This document shows, one piece after another, positions 9,157 through 18,940 of a stretch of DNA of 64,000 nt. The notes under the pieces were generated by a model. It did not search any database and was not told the DNA's origin. It saw only the letters and a program-made list of their open reading frames with translations. Position numbers and translations under genes: made by a program. The first letter of the stretch is position 1. The number at the start of each line of letters is the position of its first letter. The DNA is from Clostridium estertheticum subsp. estertheticum (GTDB taxonomy: Bacteria > Bacillota > Clostridia > Clostridiales > Clostridiaceae). The stretch is taken from assembly GCF_001877035.1 (NCBI RefSeq), contig NZ_CP015756.1, positions 4,145,001 through 4,209,000 on the forward strand, given 5' to 3'.

Positions 9157-10032
9157 TTATTTGTTTTCAAGTATCTTCTTAGCTAAATTCTCACCTAATT
9201 TTATATAACCATTTTTATCTCCTGATAATTGTTTTTTAACTATTTTCCCATTTACTCTATACACTCCAGTCATGTGCATAAGGTCATTATCAAGGTAAGC
9301 ATATGCACCTATACAATCGTGACAATCTCCATTAAGCGTTGCCATAAAACTTCGCTCAGCATCTACACATATTCTAGCATCGTAAAAATCTAATTTTTTA
9401 ATCATATTTATTTGCGGATGGTTTTTAACCATTTCTATTCCTAGTGCGCCTTGAGCTATTGCCGGTACTATCTCATCTATGCTAAAATAATTAGTAATTA
9501 TATTTTCCATGCCTAGCCTTTTTAGACCTGCCGCTGCCAGTATTATTCCATCTAGATTTTCCTTTTCTATCTTCGCTATTCTAGTCTGCACATTACCCCT
9601 TATAGGTACAATTTCTATATCTGGTCTTAGAATTTTAATTTGTGTACCCCGTCTTATACTGCTGGTACCTATTCTTGCACCCTCGTGTAAATCATAGAAG
9701 CTGATATTGTCAAATGCAACAAATGCATCTCTAACATCTTCCCTTACTGGGATTGCAACTATTTCAAACTCTTTTGGCACATCATATGGAACATCTTTCA
9801 TGCTATGTACTGCCATATCAGCTTTTTGCTCTAGCATTGCAAACTCTATTTCCTTTACAAAAAGTCCTTTACCGCCTATTTTATCCAAAGTAACATTTAG
9901 AATTTTATCTCCCTTTGTTTCAATTAGAACCTTCTTCGAATCAATATCGAACTTTTCCTTAATCATAGCCATAATTGTATTTGCTTGGACTTGTGCAAGT
10001 TCACTTCTTCTAGTCCCTATATTAATTTTCAA
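9157..10032 (-). CDS. hemC: Hydroxymethylbilane synthase
   Basis: HemC polymerises four porphobilinogens into hydroxymethylbilane on a covalent dipyrromethane cofactor. Family blocks are the N-terminal [34 protein letters not shown] and LAAAGLKRL. The cofactor Cys is in [13 protein letters not shown]; the Pro normally two residues before the Ile-Gly is Cys here, so two Cys lie close together. Start is TTG (10030-10032) with GGAGG eight bases upstream. Length 291. Confidence 0.95.
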   Translation of the reverse strand: MKINIGTRRSELAQVQANTIMAMIKEKFDIDSKKVLIETKGDKILNVTLDKIGGKGLFVKEIEFAMLEQKADMAVHSMKDVPYDVPKEFEIVAIPVREDVRDAFVAFDNISFYDLHEGARIGTSSIRRGTQIKILRPDIEIVPIRGNVQTRIAKIEKENLDGIILAAAGLKRLGMENIITNYFSIDEIVPAIAQGALGIEMVKNHPQINMIKKLDFYDARICVDAERSFMATLNGDCHDCIGAYAYLDNDLMHMTGVYRVNGKIVKKQLSGDKNGYIKLGENLAKKILENK

Positions 10033-10072
10033 AATCTCGACCTCCTCAAATCCTTACCTACGCTCGTTAATT

Positions 10073-10717
10073 TTAAATATCAATTCCATAAAACATTTCT
10101 AAGATAATACTCTGGACATCCTTGGTATAGAAAAAAAAGAAATCCTCACTACATACAAAATTCATTATTTCTTTTTTTTGGGGTCTCATCTTAACTATAT
10201 TTCTAATACTACAAGTATAATCTATAAAATTCGAATACTCATAAATTTTATCTTCTATAATTTTCGACATAAAAAGTGATGTTTTCGGACTACCGCCTTT
10301 AGTATGTAATGCAAACTTCATATTAGGTGTATCCCTTTGAACTGGTTTTACTACTAACCCCTGAGTAAAATCTTCACAATTTAAGTATAACTTATATTTT
10401 TCATCACAATAATTTTTTATAGATTCATTTACAATATTACTATTTGTTGCAATAATTACAATATGATTAATATCAACATAAGACTCTTTATATTCATCTT
10501 TTATTAATTTTATATTAGAAACACCTTTTAACTTATAAAAGTTCTTGTTAAATTCTTTTGAAACCACAGTAACATTACAGCCTTCCTTTGAAAACGTTAT
10601 ACATTTTATAAAAGCAGCCTCTCCACCACCAACGATAAGTATGTTAACCTTACTAGATAAGAGTGAAATCATGGTATAATTTATTGCTGAAATATCCTGC
10701 TTATTATATCCACGCAT
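10073..10717 (-). CDS. Precorrin-2 dehydrogenase / sirohydrochlorin synthase-like protein
   Basis: The N-terminal Rossmann motif ILIVGGGEAAFIK and the region ending HTKGGSPKTSLFMSKIIE match the NAD-dependent Met8/CysG N-terminal family, which oxidises precorrin-2 to sirohydrochlorin and in some members inserts metal. The C-terminal part is shorter and less conserved than in CysG. The ATG at 10717 lies inside the end of hemA (37-base overlap) and has GGGGAGG upstream, so the two genes are translationally coupled. This position next to hemA is typical of clostridial tetrapyrrole operons. Whether it also chelates cobalt or iron cannot be told. Confidence 0.85.
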   Translation of the reverse strand: MRGYNKQDISAINYTMISLLSSKVNILIVGGGEAAFIKCITFSKEGCNVTVVSKEFNKNFYKLKGVSNIKLIKDEYKESYVDINHIVIIATNSNIVNESIKNYCDEKYKLYLNCEDFTQGLVVKPVQRDTPNMKFALHTKGGSPKTSLFMSKIIEDKIYEYSNFIDYTCSIRNIVKMRPQKKEIMNFVCSEDFFFFYTKDVQSIILEMFYGIDI

Positions 10718-11865
10718 TCCTTAGACCTCCCCTTCAGATGTTCCTCCTTTAAAACCTGTATAGCCTTATTTACAAAGGCGTTTGAAGTGCTCTTTAATAA
10801 AATCTCTGCTAATTTTTCATTATCTTTTGTCTCTTTTTTATGCTTAAAAGTTGCAAGTCTTTCCTTATATATATCCTCACCATTGTGTTTTATCATTTTA
10901 ATAAAAGGCGATAACTCTTCTATAGTTTTCCACTCTACAAATTCCCTTATGGCTTTATCCACAATATATCTATTATTTTTCATTGAATCCTTCCGTATTT
11001 TAAAGTTTGCATCATGAATATCCTTTATTTTATCTATATCATAAACTTCATATAAAGGATTCCCACTTACTATTTCCTCAATATCTCTTGGCACAGCTAA
11101 ATCAAACAATAACAAGTGCTTGCTTGGTAACTCATTTAAACGAACTACCGTATGAGGAGCTGTGGTACAAGATATAACACAATCTACCTTTTCATAATGT
11201 TTTTGTATATCATTAAAGGGTATTATTTTCACTCGTGGGTCCTCTATATCAACATTTTGAGAATCTCTAACCGCAATATATAATGAATCTATTTTTGCTT
11301 CTAGTATATATTTTGTAGTTAATTGTCCAACCGTACCATAACCTAATATCATAAAATTTTTGTATCCCATATCTATTGCTTTTTTAACTACCATCGATGA
11401 CGAAGAAACTGGTATTTCACCTGTTTTAGATTTAGTTCTAAAATTCTTACCACAAGCAATAGCATTTTCGAAAAGCCTCTGAAATTCCTTTTTAGTCGCC
11501 CCAGAATCTTTTGCTACCTCATACGCATCCCTAACTTGACCTAGTATTTGGTCTTCCCCAAGCAATAGTGAATCAAACCCACAAACTACCTCCATTAAGT
11601 GCTGTACTGCTTTTTCTTCCTTATAATTAAACACGCACTTTATTAAAGACTCATCCCAATTTAGTGCATTAAATATCTTCTTAACAATGTCTTCATCTTT
11701 TGACTTAAAATATATTTCTATCCGATTACAAGTACTTAAAATAACCGCCTCATCGCAAATATTAACAAGAGCCGCAAGGGACCTTTCTTGACGTTTGGGT
11801 ATAATTGAAAGTTTTTCTCTAATTTCTATTTTAACATCATGTTTTACCCCTATAAGTTGTATCAT
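10681..11865 (-). CDS. hemA: Glutamyl-tRNA reductase
   Basis: HemA reduces glutamyl-tRNA(Glu) to glutamate-1-semialdehyde with NADPH, the committed step of the C5 pathway. The catalytic Cys lies in LSTCNRIEIY, and the signature GFDSLLLGEDQILGQVRDAY follows in two overlapping blocks. A Rossmann motif (ILGYGTVGQ) and the C-terminal dimerisation helix region are present. Length of 394 residues is near the usual 400-430. The N-terminal half is rather divergent (IGVKHDVKIEIREKLS). Confidence 0.95.
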   Translation of the reverse strand: MIQLIGVKHDVKIEIREKLSIIPKRQERSLAALVNICDEAVILSTCNRIEIYFKSKDEDIVKKIFNALNWDESLIKCVFNYKEEKAVQHLMEVVCGFDSLLLGEDQILGQVRDAYEVAKDSGATKKEFQRLFENAIACGKNFRTKSKTGEIPVSSSSMVVKKAIDMGYKNFMILGYGTVGQLTTKYILEAKIDSLYIAVRDSQNVDIEDPRVKIIPFNDIQKHYEKVDCVISCTTAPHTVVRLNELPSKHLLLFDLAVPRDIEEIVSGNPLYEVYDIDKIKDIHDANFKIRKDSMKNNRYIVDKAIREFVEWKTIEELSPFIKMIKHNGEDIYKERLATFKHKKETKDNEKLAEILLKSTSNAFVNKAIQVLKEEHLKGRSKECVDIISRIFQQ

Positions 11866-11916
11866 TATATCATCTCCAAAAATACTTAACTATTGATAAT
11901 GCGTCATATTTATTAT

Positions 11917-12885
11917 TTATATATATCGGCATATTTCGTATATTACACATATTAATGTTATATAAAATAGTGACCCATACATTAATTTTATTGTATCCAC
12001 GATATGTTCCCTACCTAAATCTTTTATTCTATTTCCTATAGTTGGTTTATACATCTTCTCTCCAAAATATACATTTGTTCCACCTAATTGGACTCTCATA
12101 GCCCCTGCCACTGCACCTTCAGGATAAGCACAATTAGGGCTTTTATGATTTTTTCTATCCCTTATCATAACTTTTATGCTATCTAAAATATTGCCCCTAA
12201 CAATTGGAGCTGCAAGGCAGATCAAAAATCCAGTTAATCTTGCAGGCACATAGTTAAATACATCATCTGTCTTTGCTGGAAAGAATCCAATATATTTATA
12301 TTTTTCATTCATATATCCAAGCATTGAGTCCATAGTATTTATACCCTTATACATCATAGCTAGTGGCGCTCCCCCTAGTATTGCATACAATATTGGAGCT
12401 ATAACACCATCTGCCGTATTCTCCGCAATAGTCTCCACATCTGCCCTAATTATTTCATCAACGCAAAGATCTTTAGTATCTCTTCCTACAATATACGATA
12501 ATTTAATTCTTGCGTCATCGATATCATCTTTAACCAAAGCATCATAAACCTTAATGCCCTCCGTGTGGAGACATCTTGTTGCTATTGTAGTCCAAAGCAA
12601 AATGATATTAAGAATATTATATACCCAAAATAACTCTTTGGATATTTTTAAAATTATAAATGGGACTAAAAAACTAGAAAATGCTACTATAACTACAATT
12701 ACTCCTCCAAATATTTTAATTTGCTTATGAGTTTTACATAACTTTCTACCTAATTTATCTAAGACCCTAATAAGTTTGCCTATATAAATCACCGGATGCT
12801 TAAACCAATACGGATCTCCAATTAATAAATCTAACAAAATTGCTGCTATTAAATCCATTATATTCATTTGAAATAGTATTCCCAT
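11917..12885 (-). CDS. cbiB: Adenosylcobinamide-phosphate synthase CbiB
   Basis: CbiB is a membrane protein that attaches aminopropanol (phosphate) to adenosylcobyric acid. The product starts with LLDLLIGDPYWFKHPV, has several hydrophobic segments, and carries the family blocks DTKDLCVDEI..ETIAENTADG, APILYAILGGAP and NCAYPEGAVAGAM. Length 322 fits. It lies directly after cobQ, whose product it uses. ATG is preceded by GAGGAAT. Confidence 0.95.
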   Translation of the reverse strand: MGILFQMNIMDLIAAILLDLLIGDPYWFKHPVIYIGKLIRVLDKLGRKLCKTHKQIKIFGGVIVVIVAFSSFLVPFIILKISKELFWVYNILNIILLWTTIATRCLHTEGIKVYDALVKDDIDDARIKLSYIVGRDTKDLCVDEIIRADVETIAENTADGVIAPILYAILGGAPLAMMYKGINTMDSMLGYMNEKYKYIGFFPAKTDDVFNYVPARLTGFLICLAAPIVRGNILDSIKVMIRDRKNHKSPNCAYPEGAVAGAMRVQLGGTNVYFGEKMYKPTIGNRIKDLGREHIVDTIKLMYGSLFYITLICVIYEICRYI

Positions 12886-12966
12886 TATAATTCCTCACTA
12901 TCTTATTTTTCTTAAACATTAATTAGTTCTTACCTGTCCCCGCCTTTTAGAAACATTAAACACTAA

Positions 12967-14490
12967 TTAGTTGTTAACCGTCCCCACCTCGAAAGGCTTT
13001 TCTCTTTTTTCTATCCCAATGATCTTATAAATCATATCCATATCTATATTTTTTCTTACTATATCTGCAAGCTTGTCTATTTCTTTTTCTCTTAGACTCT
13101 CATAAGTCTTAGATCTTTTAGGTTTTATAGATTTTTTAACTCTTAATGAATTAATAATAAACTCTCTAAATTCCGTTCCATCAAATACCCCATGAATATA
13201 CGTACCCATAACATTTCCATCTTCATTGACTGCTCCATCAAAGGATAAAGTATTGTCGCCATTTCTATCATATATTTCAAACAGAGGTTTTGCCTTTTGA
13301 CCATAAATACATTTACCCATATGTATTTCATAACCATAAGTCTTAACATTACTAGTTTTCACGTTAATGCTACGAGCCTTTACTCTTGTAGTTATTTTCT
13401 CATCTTCAAATAATGTACCTATATCTAAAAGCCTCATTCCTTCTACTTTATCACAACTTCCTTCTACACCATTTGGATCAATTAAACTATTACCTAGCAT
13501 TTGATATCCTCCACAAATGCCTAATATTGTTCCTTTGTCACTGTACTTCTTAACAGCATCCATAAGTCCTGAATCCCTTATAGTAATTAAATCGTCGATA
13601 GTATTTTTAGTTCCAGGGATTATAAGTAAGTCTGGATTTCCGAGTTCCGCTTTAGTTGTAATAAATCTAACTGATACATCTTCCTCTGACTTCAATGCAT
13701 CTAAATCTGTAAAATTTGATATATGTGGAAGTTTTATTACCACTATGTCAATGGGTGCAGTGATTTTCTTATTAAACTCTACTGCGCCATCCTCATCTTC
13801 AAGATCTAATCTAAAGTAAGGAACTACCCCTGCACAAGGAATATGTATAATATCCTCAAGCATTGTAAGTCCTGGCTTTAAAATTTCTAAATCTCCTCTA
13901 AATTTATTTATAATAGTTGCTTTAACTCTTTTTTTCTCATCTGCCTTTAGTAAAAGCATAGTTCCTGCAAGTGATGCAAAAACACCACCCTTATCTATAT
14001 CTCCAGCAAGTATTACGGGGGCATCTATAAGTTCTGCCATTCCCATATTTACTATATCTCTTTCCCTTAAATTGATTTCTGCAGGGCTACCTGCTCCCTC
14101 CATTACTATAATATCAAACTTCTTTTCTAGTTCTTCAAACTGCGATTTTAACATGTCTTTGAATCTTAGTTTCATATTATGATACTCCATAGCTGTACTA
14201 TTCCCATAAACTTTTCCCTTAACTATAATTTGACATTTTTTATCTGAGGTAGGTTTTAATAATATTGGGTTCATAAATACTTCTGGCTCAAGACCTGCTG
14301 CATATGCTTGAAGCACCTGTGCACGTCCCATTTCTTTTCCATCCAATGTGATATAAGAATTTAATGACATGTTTTGTGACTTGAAAGGACATACGGAAAA
14401 CCCATCTTGTTTTAAAATTCTACATAACGCTGTAACTAGTATGCTTTTCCCTACAGATGAAGCTGTTCCTTGAACCATTATTTTAGCCAT
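12967..14490 (-). CDS. cobQ: Cobyric acid synthase
   Basis: CobQ/CbiP amidates four side chains of adenosylcobyrinic acid a,c-diamide using glutamine and ATP. The N-terminal P-loop-like [12 protein letters not shown] opens a dethiobiotin-synthetase-like domain (about 1-230). The C-terminal class I glutamine-amidotransferase-like domain shows [12 protein letters not shown] with the nucleophile Cys and GTYIHGVFD with the His. Length 507 is normal. It is the first gene of the operon and lies behind the cobalamin riboswitch. Confidence 0.97.
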   Translation of the reverse strand: MAKIMVQGTASSVGKSILVTALCRILKQDGFSVCPFKSQNMSLNSYITLDGKEMGRAQVLQAYAAGLEPEVFMNPILLKPTSDKKCQIIVKGKVYGNSTAMEYHNMKLRFKDMLKSQFEELEKKFDIIVMEGAGSPAEINLRERDIVNMGMAELIDAPVILAGDIDKGGVFASLAGTMLLLKADEKKRVKATIINKFRGDLEILKPGLTMLEDIIHIPCAGVVPYFRLDLEDEDGAVEFNKKITAPIDIVVIKLPHISNFTDLDALKSEEDVSVRFITTKAELGNPDLLIIPGTKNTIDDLITIRDSGLMDAVKKYSDKGTILGICGGYQMLGNSLIDPNGVEGSCDKVEGMRLLDIGTLFEDEKITTRVKARSINVKTSNVKTYGYEIHMGKCIYGQKAKPLFEIYDRNGDNTLSFDGAVNEDGNVMGTYIHGVFDGTEFREFIINSLRVKKSIKPKRSKTYESLREKEIDKLADIVRKNIDMDMIYKIIGIEKREKPFEVGTVNN

Positions 14491-14542
14491 TACTTTTTCT
14501 CCCTTCCCTCGTGTTTTTCTTTGCCTTGTATTTTAATCTATT

Positions 14543-14573
14543 AAAAAAAACAGCAAGCTATCACACCTGCTGT
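14543..14573 (-). terminator. Second terminator-like hairpin in the cobQ leader
   Basis: On the minus strand a hairpin with ACAGCA/TGCTGT arms is followed by eight T residues, only about 50 bases before cobQ. The GGTGGTGTAAGTCCAC stretch just upstream could form an alternative structure. Its relation to the riboswitch hairpin further upstream is unclear. Confidence 0.55.
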
Positions 14574-14691
14574 GGACTTACACCACCTGAAAATATTATA
14601 TCATATAATAACAGCTGTATTTACCAATTCTTTATACAAATTAATGTCTTTAATGTATATGTTTAACCATTATTAATTTTATCCTTGGAAT

Positions 14692-14723
14692 AAAAAAAGC
14701 CCTTTAACTGGAGCGTTAAAAGG
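14692..14723 (-). terminator. Riboswitch-associated terminator
   Basis: CCTTTTAAC pairs with GTTAAAGGG on the minus strand, followed by CTTTTTTT. It lies about 70-100 bases downstream of the cobalamin aptamer and upstream of cobQ, where an expression-platform terminator is expected. Confidence 0.75.
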
Positions 14724-14789
14724 AAACGATTTAAAATTATGTTTAACCATATAAATCAGTAAACAACTTTCTATTATAAAGCCCTCCCT

Positions 14790-14985
14790 ATCACTCGTAG
14801 AGTTTATGGTGCAAAACATAGGCAGATATTCTGACTCAAGAATCATTATTTAAGTACGCCTTCCCCGTTTCCGAGTGGCATATTGTACTTAAATTCATCT
14901 ATTACAGCTACGAGATAGTTCAGGATTTTAACCTGATTCCCTTTTAATTAATCAATTTTAATTAAACCTATATTTTATTATTTAA
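14790..14985 (-). promoter_or_regulatory. Cobalamin riboswitch
   Basis: Read on the minus strand, the region contains the conserved cobalamin aptamer pieces in order: AAAAGGGAATCAGGT, AAAATCCTGAAC, GTAGCTGTAA (B12-box core), ATGCCACT with a GGGGAAGG segment, and the 3' element GAGTCAGAATATCTGCC. It lies upstream of cobQ-cbiB-hem, so B12 would repress the operon, including its ALA and uroporphyrinogen genes. Boundaries are approximate. B12-box variants differ slightly from the textbook GCTGCCCCCGCAACTGT form. Confidence 0.9.
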
Positions 14986-15047
14986 TTTTAATAATAATTT
15001 AATATGAGTACTTACAACACAATAATAGCATTGTTAGTACAAGAAAT

Positions 15048-15110
15048 CAACTACTGAAATGTCGTTAAATTGTCCACATTAATCCATAATTTTATGGAAC
15101 TAATGTGGAC
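15048..15110. repeat. Family C motif plus hairpin downstream of trmB
   Basis: On the minus strand TTTAACGACATTTCAG (about 15053-15069) is the same 16-mer found at the 3' end of the TIM-barrel gene near 35.16 kb. Next to it an inverted repeat (GTCCACATTA 15072-15081 with 15101-15110, plus inner CCATAA/TTATGG) may end trmB transcription, although the T-tract is weak. Confidence 0.5.
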
Positions 15111-15150
15111 AACTTTGTTAATAACTTTATTTATCTTTTATTAATACTTA

Positions 15151-15813
15151 TTAATTCTCTTTATTTAATTTAGCTCGTAAAAACATAGCTTTCTTACCTA
15201 TACTTGCAAATTTAGCTTCATATTCCGTAATTACATTTTCTTCAAAACCACTCTTATGAAGATCATATGTTAAAAATAATATTTCAAAACCACATTGTTT
15301 AAAATATTCTATAGAGTCTTCAAACAAGCCTGTATCATCTGTTTTGAACCAAACTTCAGATCCAACTTTTAAAAATTTCTTGTAATTAGTTAAGAATTTA
15401 GTATGAGTTAATCTTCTTTTATTATGTCGTTCCTTTGGCCAAGGGTTACAGAAATTTATATAAATTCTACTTATCTCATCTTTTGCAAATACATCATCAA
15501 TAAACATAATGTTTAAAGGCATAAGACGTACATTTATATTTTGCTCTGCCTTAACCGCACGTACTTCTATAACTTTTCTAAGTGCAAACACTAGCACCTC
15601 ATCTTTTAAATCTATTCCTACAAAATTAATGTTATCATTTTGCCTAGATTTTTCTGCAATAAAACTACCCTTTCCACATCCAAGCTCCAGATGTATATCA
15701 TTTTTATTTTTAAATTCTTCACTCCAATTTCCTTTATGATCATATTGATCTGTTCTTACAATATGGCTAGCTTCTAGCTCCGGCCTAGCCCAATATTTTT
15801 TTCTTAAGCGCAT
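15151..15813 (-). CDS. trmB: tRNA (guanine-N7-)-methyltransferase
   Basis: TrmB methylates G46 in the variable loop of many tRNAs using SAM. The SAM motif [11 protein letters not shown] lies at about residues 42-52, and the family signature [17 protein letters not shown] (aspartate usual in place of Cys/Asn: FxDPWPKxRHxKRR) is clear with NPWPK. Length 220 is normal. ATG has AAGGAG seven bases upstream. It is a single gene upstream (in coordinates) of the B12 operon leader. Confidence 0.95.
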   Translation of the reverse strand: MRLRKKYWARPELEASHIVRTDQYDHKGNWSEEFKNKNDIHLELGCGKGSFIAEKSRQNDNINFVGIDLKDEVLVFALRKVIEVRAVKAEQNINVRLMPLNIMFIDDVFAKDEISRIYINFCNPWPKERHNKRRLTHTKFLTNYKKFLKVGSEVWFKTDDTGLFEDSIEYFKQCGFEILFLTYDLHKSGFEENVITEYEAKFASIGKKAMFLRAKLNKEN

Positions 15814-15880
15814 ATATTTTCTCCTTACGTTTATAATAATAACAATTTTTAACTTTACTTTTTTATTAGGTCATGACTCC

Positions 15881-16534
15881 TTATTGAAGCATTGTAGCGA
15901 TGTTCATAAAAATATTATATACCCAATCAGCTGGCACTTGCACAATATAAGTGAAAACTGATTGATTACCAGGTAATATAGGTAATATTAAAACCAAAAA
16001 TATCAAAAATTGATATCTAGTAAAAGTATCTGACATATTGTAAAAAAACTTTGGAAATAAATCCCTAACTATATGATATCCATCGAATCCTGGCACTGGA
16101 ACTAAATTAAGAAAAAACAACATACAATTTATAGATACTGTCATCTTTAATATTTCTATAATAATGGTAAATACTGTACCCTGAACGGGTGATAATTTCC
16201 AGAATAGCACCGTGAAAATTGCAAATACAAACCCTATAATCAGATTTGCAAATGGACCCGCAAATGAAATTTTCAAATCATCCCTATAATAATTTTTATA
16301 GGAACTAGGATTTGTTTCAACGGGTTTCGCCCATCCGAATCCCGTTAGTAAAATCAGAATAAATCCTATTGGATCTATGTGCGCAATTGGGTTCAGTGTA
16401 AGTCTCCCTTGAAATCTAGGTGTTTTATCTCCTAACCTATCCGCTACAATAGCGTGTGCATACTCATGGAATGTAAATGCTATTAAAATTGCTGGTATCA
16501 TTAAAATTTTATACAATATTTGCTGTGTATCCAA
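15881..16534 (-). CDS. Site-2 protease family membrane metallopeptidase (M50)
   Basis: The product is a short, multi-pass M50-type protein. HEYAHAIVAD provides the HExxH zinc motif in the first membrane segment, and NLVPVPGFDGYH is the third-ligand motif (NPxPxxxxDG type). About five to six hydrophobic segments fill 217 residues. It lacks a PDZ domain, so it resembles the small YwhC/FpmC group rather than RseP. Start is TTG (16532-16534) with GGGGGAG close upstream. Substrate unknown. Confidence 0.88.
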   Translation of the reverse strand: MDTQQILYKILMIPAILIAFTFHEYAHAIVADRLGDKTPRFQGRLTLNPIAHIDPIGFILILLTGFGWAKPVETNPSSYKNYYRDDLKISFAGPFANLIIGFVFAIFTVLFWKLSPVQGTVFTIIIEILKMTVSINCMLFFLNLVPVPGFDGYHIVRDLFPKFFYNMSDTFTRYQFLIFLVLILPILPGNQSVFTYIVQVPADWVYNIFMNIATMLQ

Positions 16535-16618
16535 ATTTACTCCCCCTCACATTCATTTTTTATTAAATCACTTAATATCTAGTATAAACTTTTAATTACA
16601 AATTTCCTAGTAAACAAA

Positions 16619-16641
16619 AGACTATGCCAAAGGCATAGTCT
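16619..16641 (-). terminator. Terminator
   Basis: A perfect 10-bp stem (AGACTATGCC) with an AAA loop is followed on the minus strand by TTTTG. It sits just past the stop of the next gene on the minus strand. Confidence 0.8.
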
Positions 16642-16652
16642 GGATCCACTTA

Positions 16653-17681
16653 TTACTTAAAAAGCACAAAAGACATTTTGTTATTTTCAAGAGATACTAC
16701 TCCCTTATTATATAATTGGACGAATTTACCTTTATAGCTAGTTTCAGTTCCAGAATTTATATCTTTTATGATCTTTTTTAGCGGATCATTTTGATATATT
16801 TTACCACTAGTTGATATAATTAAATTTTCTTTAGCACAAGGTGTTTGTAAATTAATGGTTTTCCATGTACTAGTATCTTGCGACGTTTTACCATAATAAA
16901 CTTTGCTTATCAAATTATCTTTTAATTGTGCAAGATATATATTATCATCATTATCAGACCCAATTAATGTAAGTTTATCAACATCGCTCACACTTATAGC
17001 ACTACTTTTACCAGTAACATATATTTTATTATAAACTGCGCCTTCATAGACCAATTTATCTTCATGGCGAATCAATGTAATATTGCCCACGAGCTTAGGT
17101 ATTGTATCGACTTCTGACATTGTTCTATCTCTATCGATTCTATAAATGCTGCTTTTATTGGCATTGTTTGATACCTTCACGTAAGTAACGCCTGTTAATG
17201 GCGCTGTTTGAATATCTTCTACTTTAGTGTTAGTCCCACTCCACTCTAATTTTTTTGTTTTTACTTTTTCACCTTTTACTACATCGTAAGAATATAATAT
17301 TAAATCACTAGATTCATCATCACTTTCTTTTTCTACGAAAACCATTCTATTTCTACCTGGAATCCATGAAGCAAAAGAAACATTACATCCATCTTCTGAC
17401 TTTATATTTTTAGTTTTACCAGTCAAACAATTAACAATCACCAATTTTTTATCATCGTAATAAGATATATATTTGGCATCATAAGATACTAATATATTTT
17501 CTGCATTTGTTGGTATAGTAATATCAATATCTTTGGCTTTTGTACTTACCTCTTCGACAACTTTTTTCGATACTGCCTTCGAATCATTAGCTAAAAAATA
17601 ATGATCAATGTAAAAGAGACCTAAACATTGCAAAGATAAAGATACTACTATCCATATGCTTATTCTTTTCGTCCAACTCAT
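16653..17681 (-). CDS. Membrane-anchored beta-propeller-like protein of unknown function
   Basis: One N-terminal membrane segment (about residues 7-27) is followed by an extracellular region with repeated short beta-rich blocks (ISYYDDKKLVIVNCLTG, ILYSYDVVKG, IYLAQLKDN), suggestive of a WD40/dipeptidyl-peptidase-type propeller. No catalytic triad is visible. The gene starts 35 bases after the phosphodiester-glycosidase-like gene, so the two are probably co-transcribed and may act on the same envelope substrate. Confidence 0.72.
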   Translation of the reverse strand: MSWTKRISIWIVVSLSLQCLGLFYIDHYFLANDSKAVSKKVVEEVSTKAKDIDITIPTNAENILVSYDAKYISYYDDKKLVIVNCLTGKTKNIKSEDGCNVSFASWIPGRNRMVFVEKESDDESSDLILYSYDVVKGEKVKTKKLEWSGTNTKVEDIQTAPLTGVTYVKVSNNANKSSIYRIDRDRTMSEVDTIPKLVGNITLIRHEDKLVYEGAVYNKIYVTGKSSAISVSDVDKLTLIGSDNDDNIYLAQLKDNLISKVYYGKTSQDTSTWKTINLQTPCAKENLIISTSGKIYQNDPLKKIIKDINSGTETSYKGKFVQLYNKGVVSLENNKMSFVLFK

Positions 17682-17715
17682 ATTTTTTCTCCTTTAACTT
17701 CAAAATATCATATAC

Positions 17716-18729
17716 TTATTTCCTACTCTCTATATACATAATTGAAGGTACTGTCCTTTCTCCCAAACTATCTGACGGGCTATTTATAACTTCATCATCA
17801 TAAAATAATGTTGAAGAAGAACCTCCATCTAAATTACTAGCGTTAACAGCTCCATAATCATATAATACATCTTGTGCTTCCCTTAAAGTAGCGCCTACAC
17901 TTCCTAACTGCCTTCCGTCAATCACTAAAAATATTATCGCTCCATCTTTTCTTTGAGCTACACATGTTCTAGGTGCAATACCCCAACCACCATCACCACT
18001 TTTTATAGTTTTTTCACCACCAACTATAAGTGCTGGTCCAAAAGATACTGCATCGGTTACTCCCTCCTTTCTCATCTCAGAAAGGCTATGAGGTCCAACT
18101 AATAAATTTCCTGAATTAGTCATTGCTACAACCTCTGTTTTTTTATCTACATCTGTTATATCATTACGTTCAATTTTTCCCCTGCCCATTATAATTCCAG
18201 TTGGATTTGCTCCTGTTCCTATTCCTGTGTTTTTTGTTCCACTATCTCCATCGTTAAATCCACCACCATTGATTGCCGCAATCGCATTGTTATCCTTTGC
18301 AATATCACTAGTTAGTTGCCCTTCCTTACCAAGCATACTACTACTACCAACTTTTAACCTAGTTGGGTCATTAATTATTAATATGTAACCTTTAAATTTA
18401 TTTCCTTTTACATCATATCTTTCTATACTATTATCATTTTTATTTTCTACCTTTACACCATCCAAATTTTTTTGGACTAATGTATCCACTGTTTGATCGC
18501 TCATAATTTTTGCTATTGCTTCTTTAGACAAAAAAGTTGTTGCAAGCCATTGTAATGAATAAGTAGTCATTGCCGCACCTACCACTGTACTCTTCACATT
18601 TTTAAAGGGACCATAATAAAGCATAAATGGGCCAGTAACTGTTGTGAAAATCAATTCGAATACTACAAATAACAAAACAAGTGTACTTGTACGCTTTTTG
18701 GTTTTTCTACGTTTTTTTATTTTTCTCAT
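17716..18729 (-). CDS. Phosphodiester glycosidase (NAGPA-like) family protein
   Basis: A basic cytoplasmic start and one membrane segment (about 15-38) anchor an extracellular NAGPA/DUF2233 domain. Signatures are AAINGGGFND, the segment with NPTGIIMGRGKI, APRTCVAQ, FLVIDGRQLGSVGATLREAQ and the C-terminal NLDGGSSSTLFY. Members remove phosphodiester-linked sugars or are linked to exopolysaccharide formation; the substrate is unknown here. ATG 18729 has AAAGGA eight bases upstream, better than the in-frame ATG at 18738. Confidence 0.85.
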   Translation of the reverse strand: MRKIKKRRKTKKRTSTLVLLFVVFELIFTTVTGPFMLYYGPFKNVKSTVVGAAMTTYSLQWLATTFLSKEAIAKIMSDQTVDTLVQKNLDGVKVENKNDNSIERYDVKGNKFKGYILIINDPTRLKVGSSSMLGKEGQLTSDIAKDNNAIAAINGGGFNDGDSGTKNTGIGTGANPTGIIMGRGKIERNDITDVDKKTEVVAMTNSGNLLVGPHSLSEMRKEGVTDAVSFGPALIVGGEKTIKSGDGGWGIAPRTCVAQRKDGAIIFLVIDGRQLGSVGATLREAQDVLYDYGAVNASNLDGGSSSTLFYDDEVINSPSDSLGERTVPSIMYIESRK

Positions 18730-18897
18730 ACTTCCCATCCTTTTCTTTATTATGCACTTTCATTATTTACTTTCATTATGTACTTTTATTATGTACTTTT
18801 ATATTGTACAGTATAATCAAATAATTTAATACACTATTTTTATGTTATTTATGTAAATTTAATTAATATATGATAATTTAATACAAAAGAGAATATA

Positions 18898-18925
18898 AAG
18901 AGAGTATAAATTTTTATACTCTCTT
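18898..18925 (-). terminator. Terminator of the PIN-PhoH gene
   Basis: A perfect 13-bp stem (AAGAGAGTATAAA with its complement) and two-base loop lie directly after the stop of the PhoH-family gene. Confidence 0.75.
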
Positions 18926-18940
18926 CTATAAATACACTTA

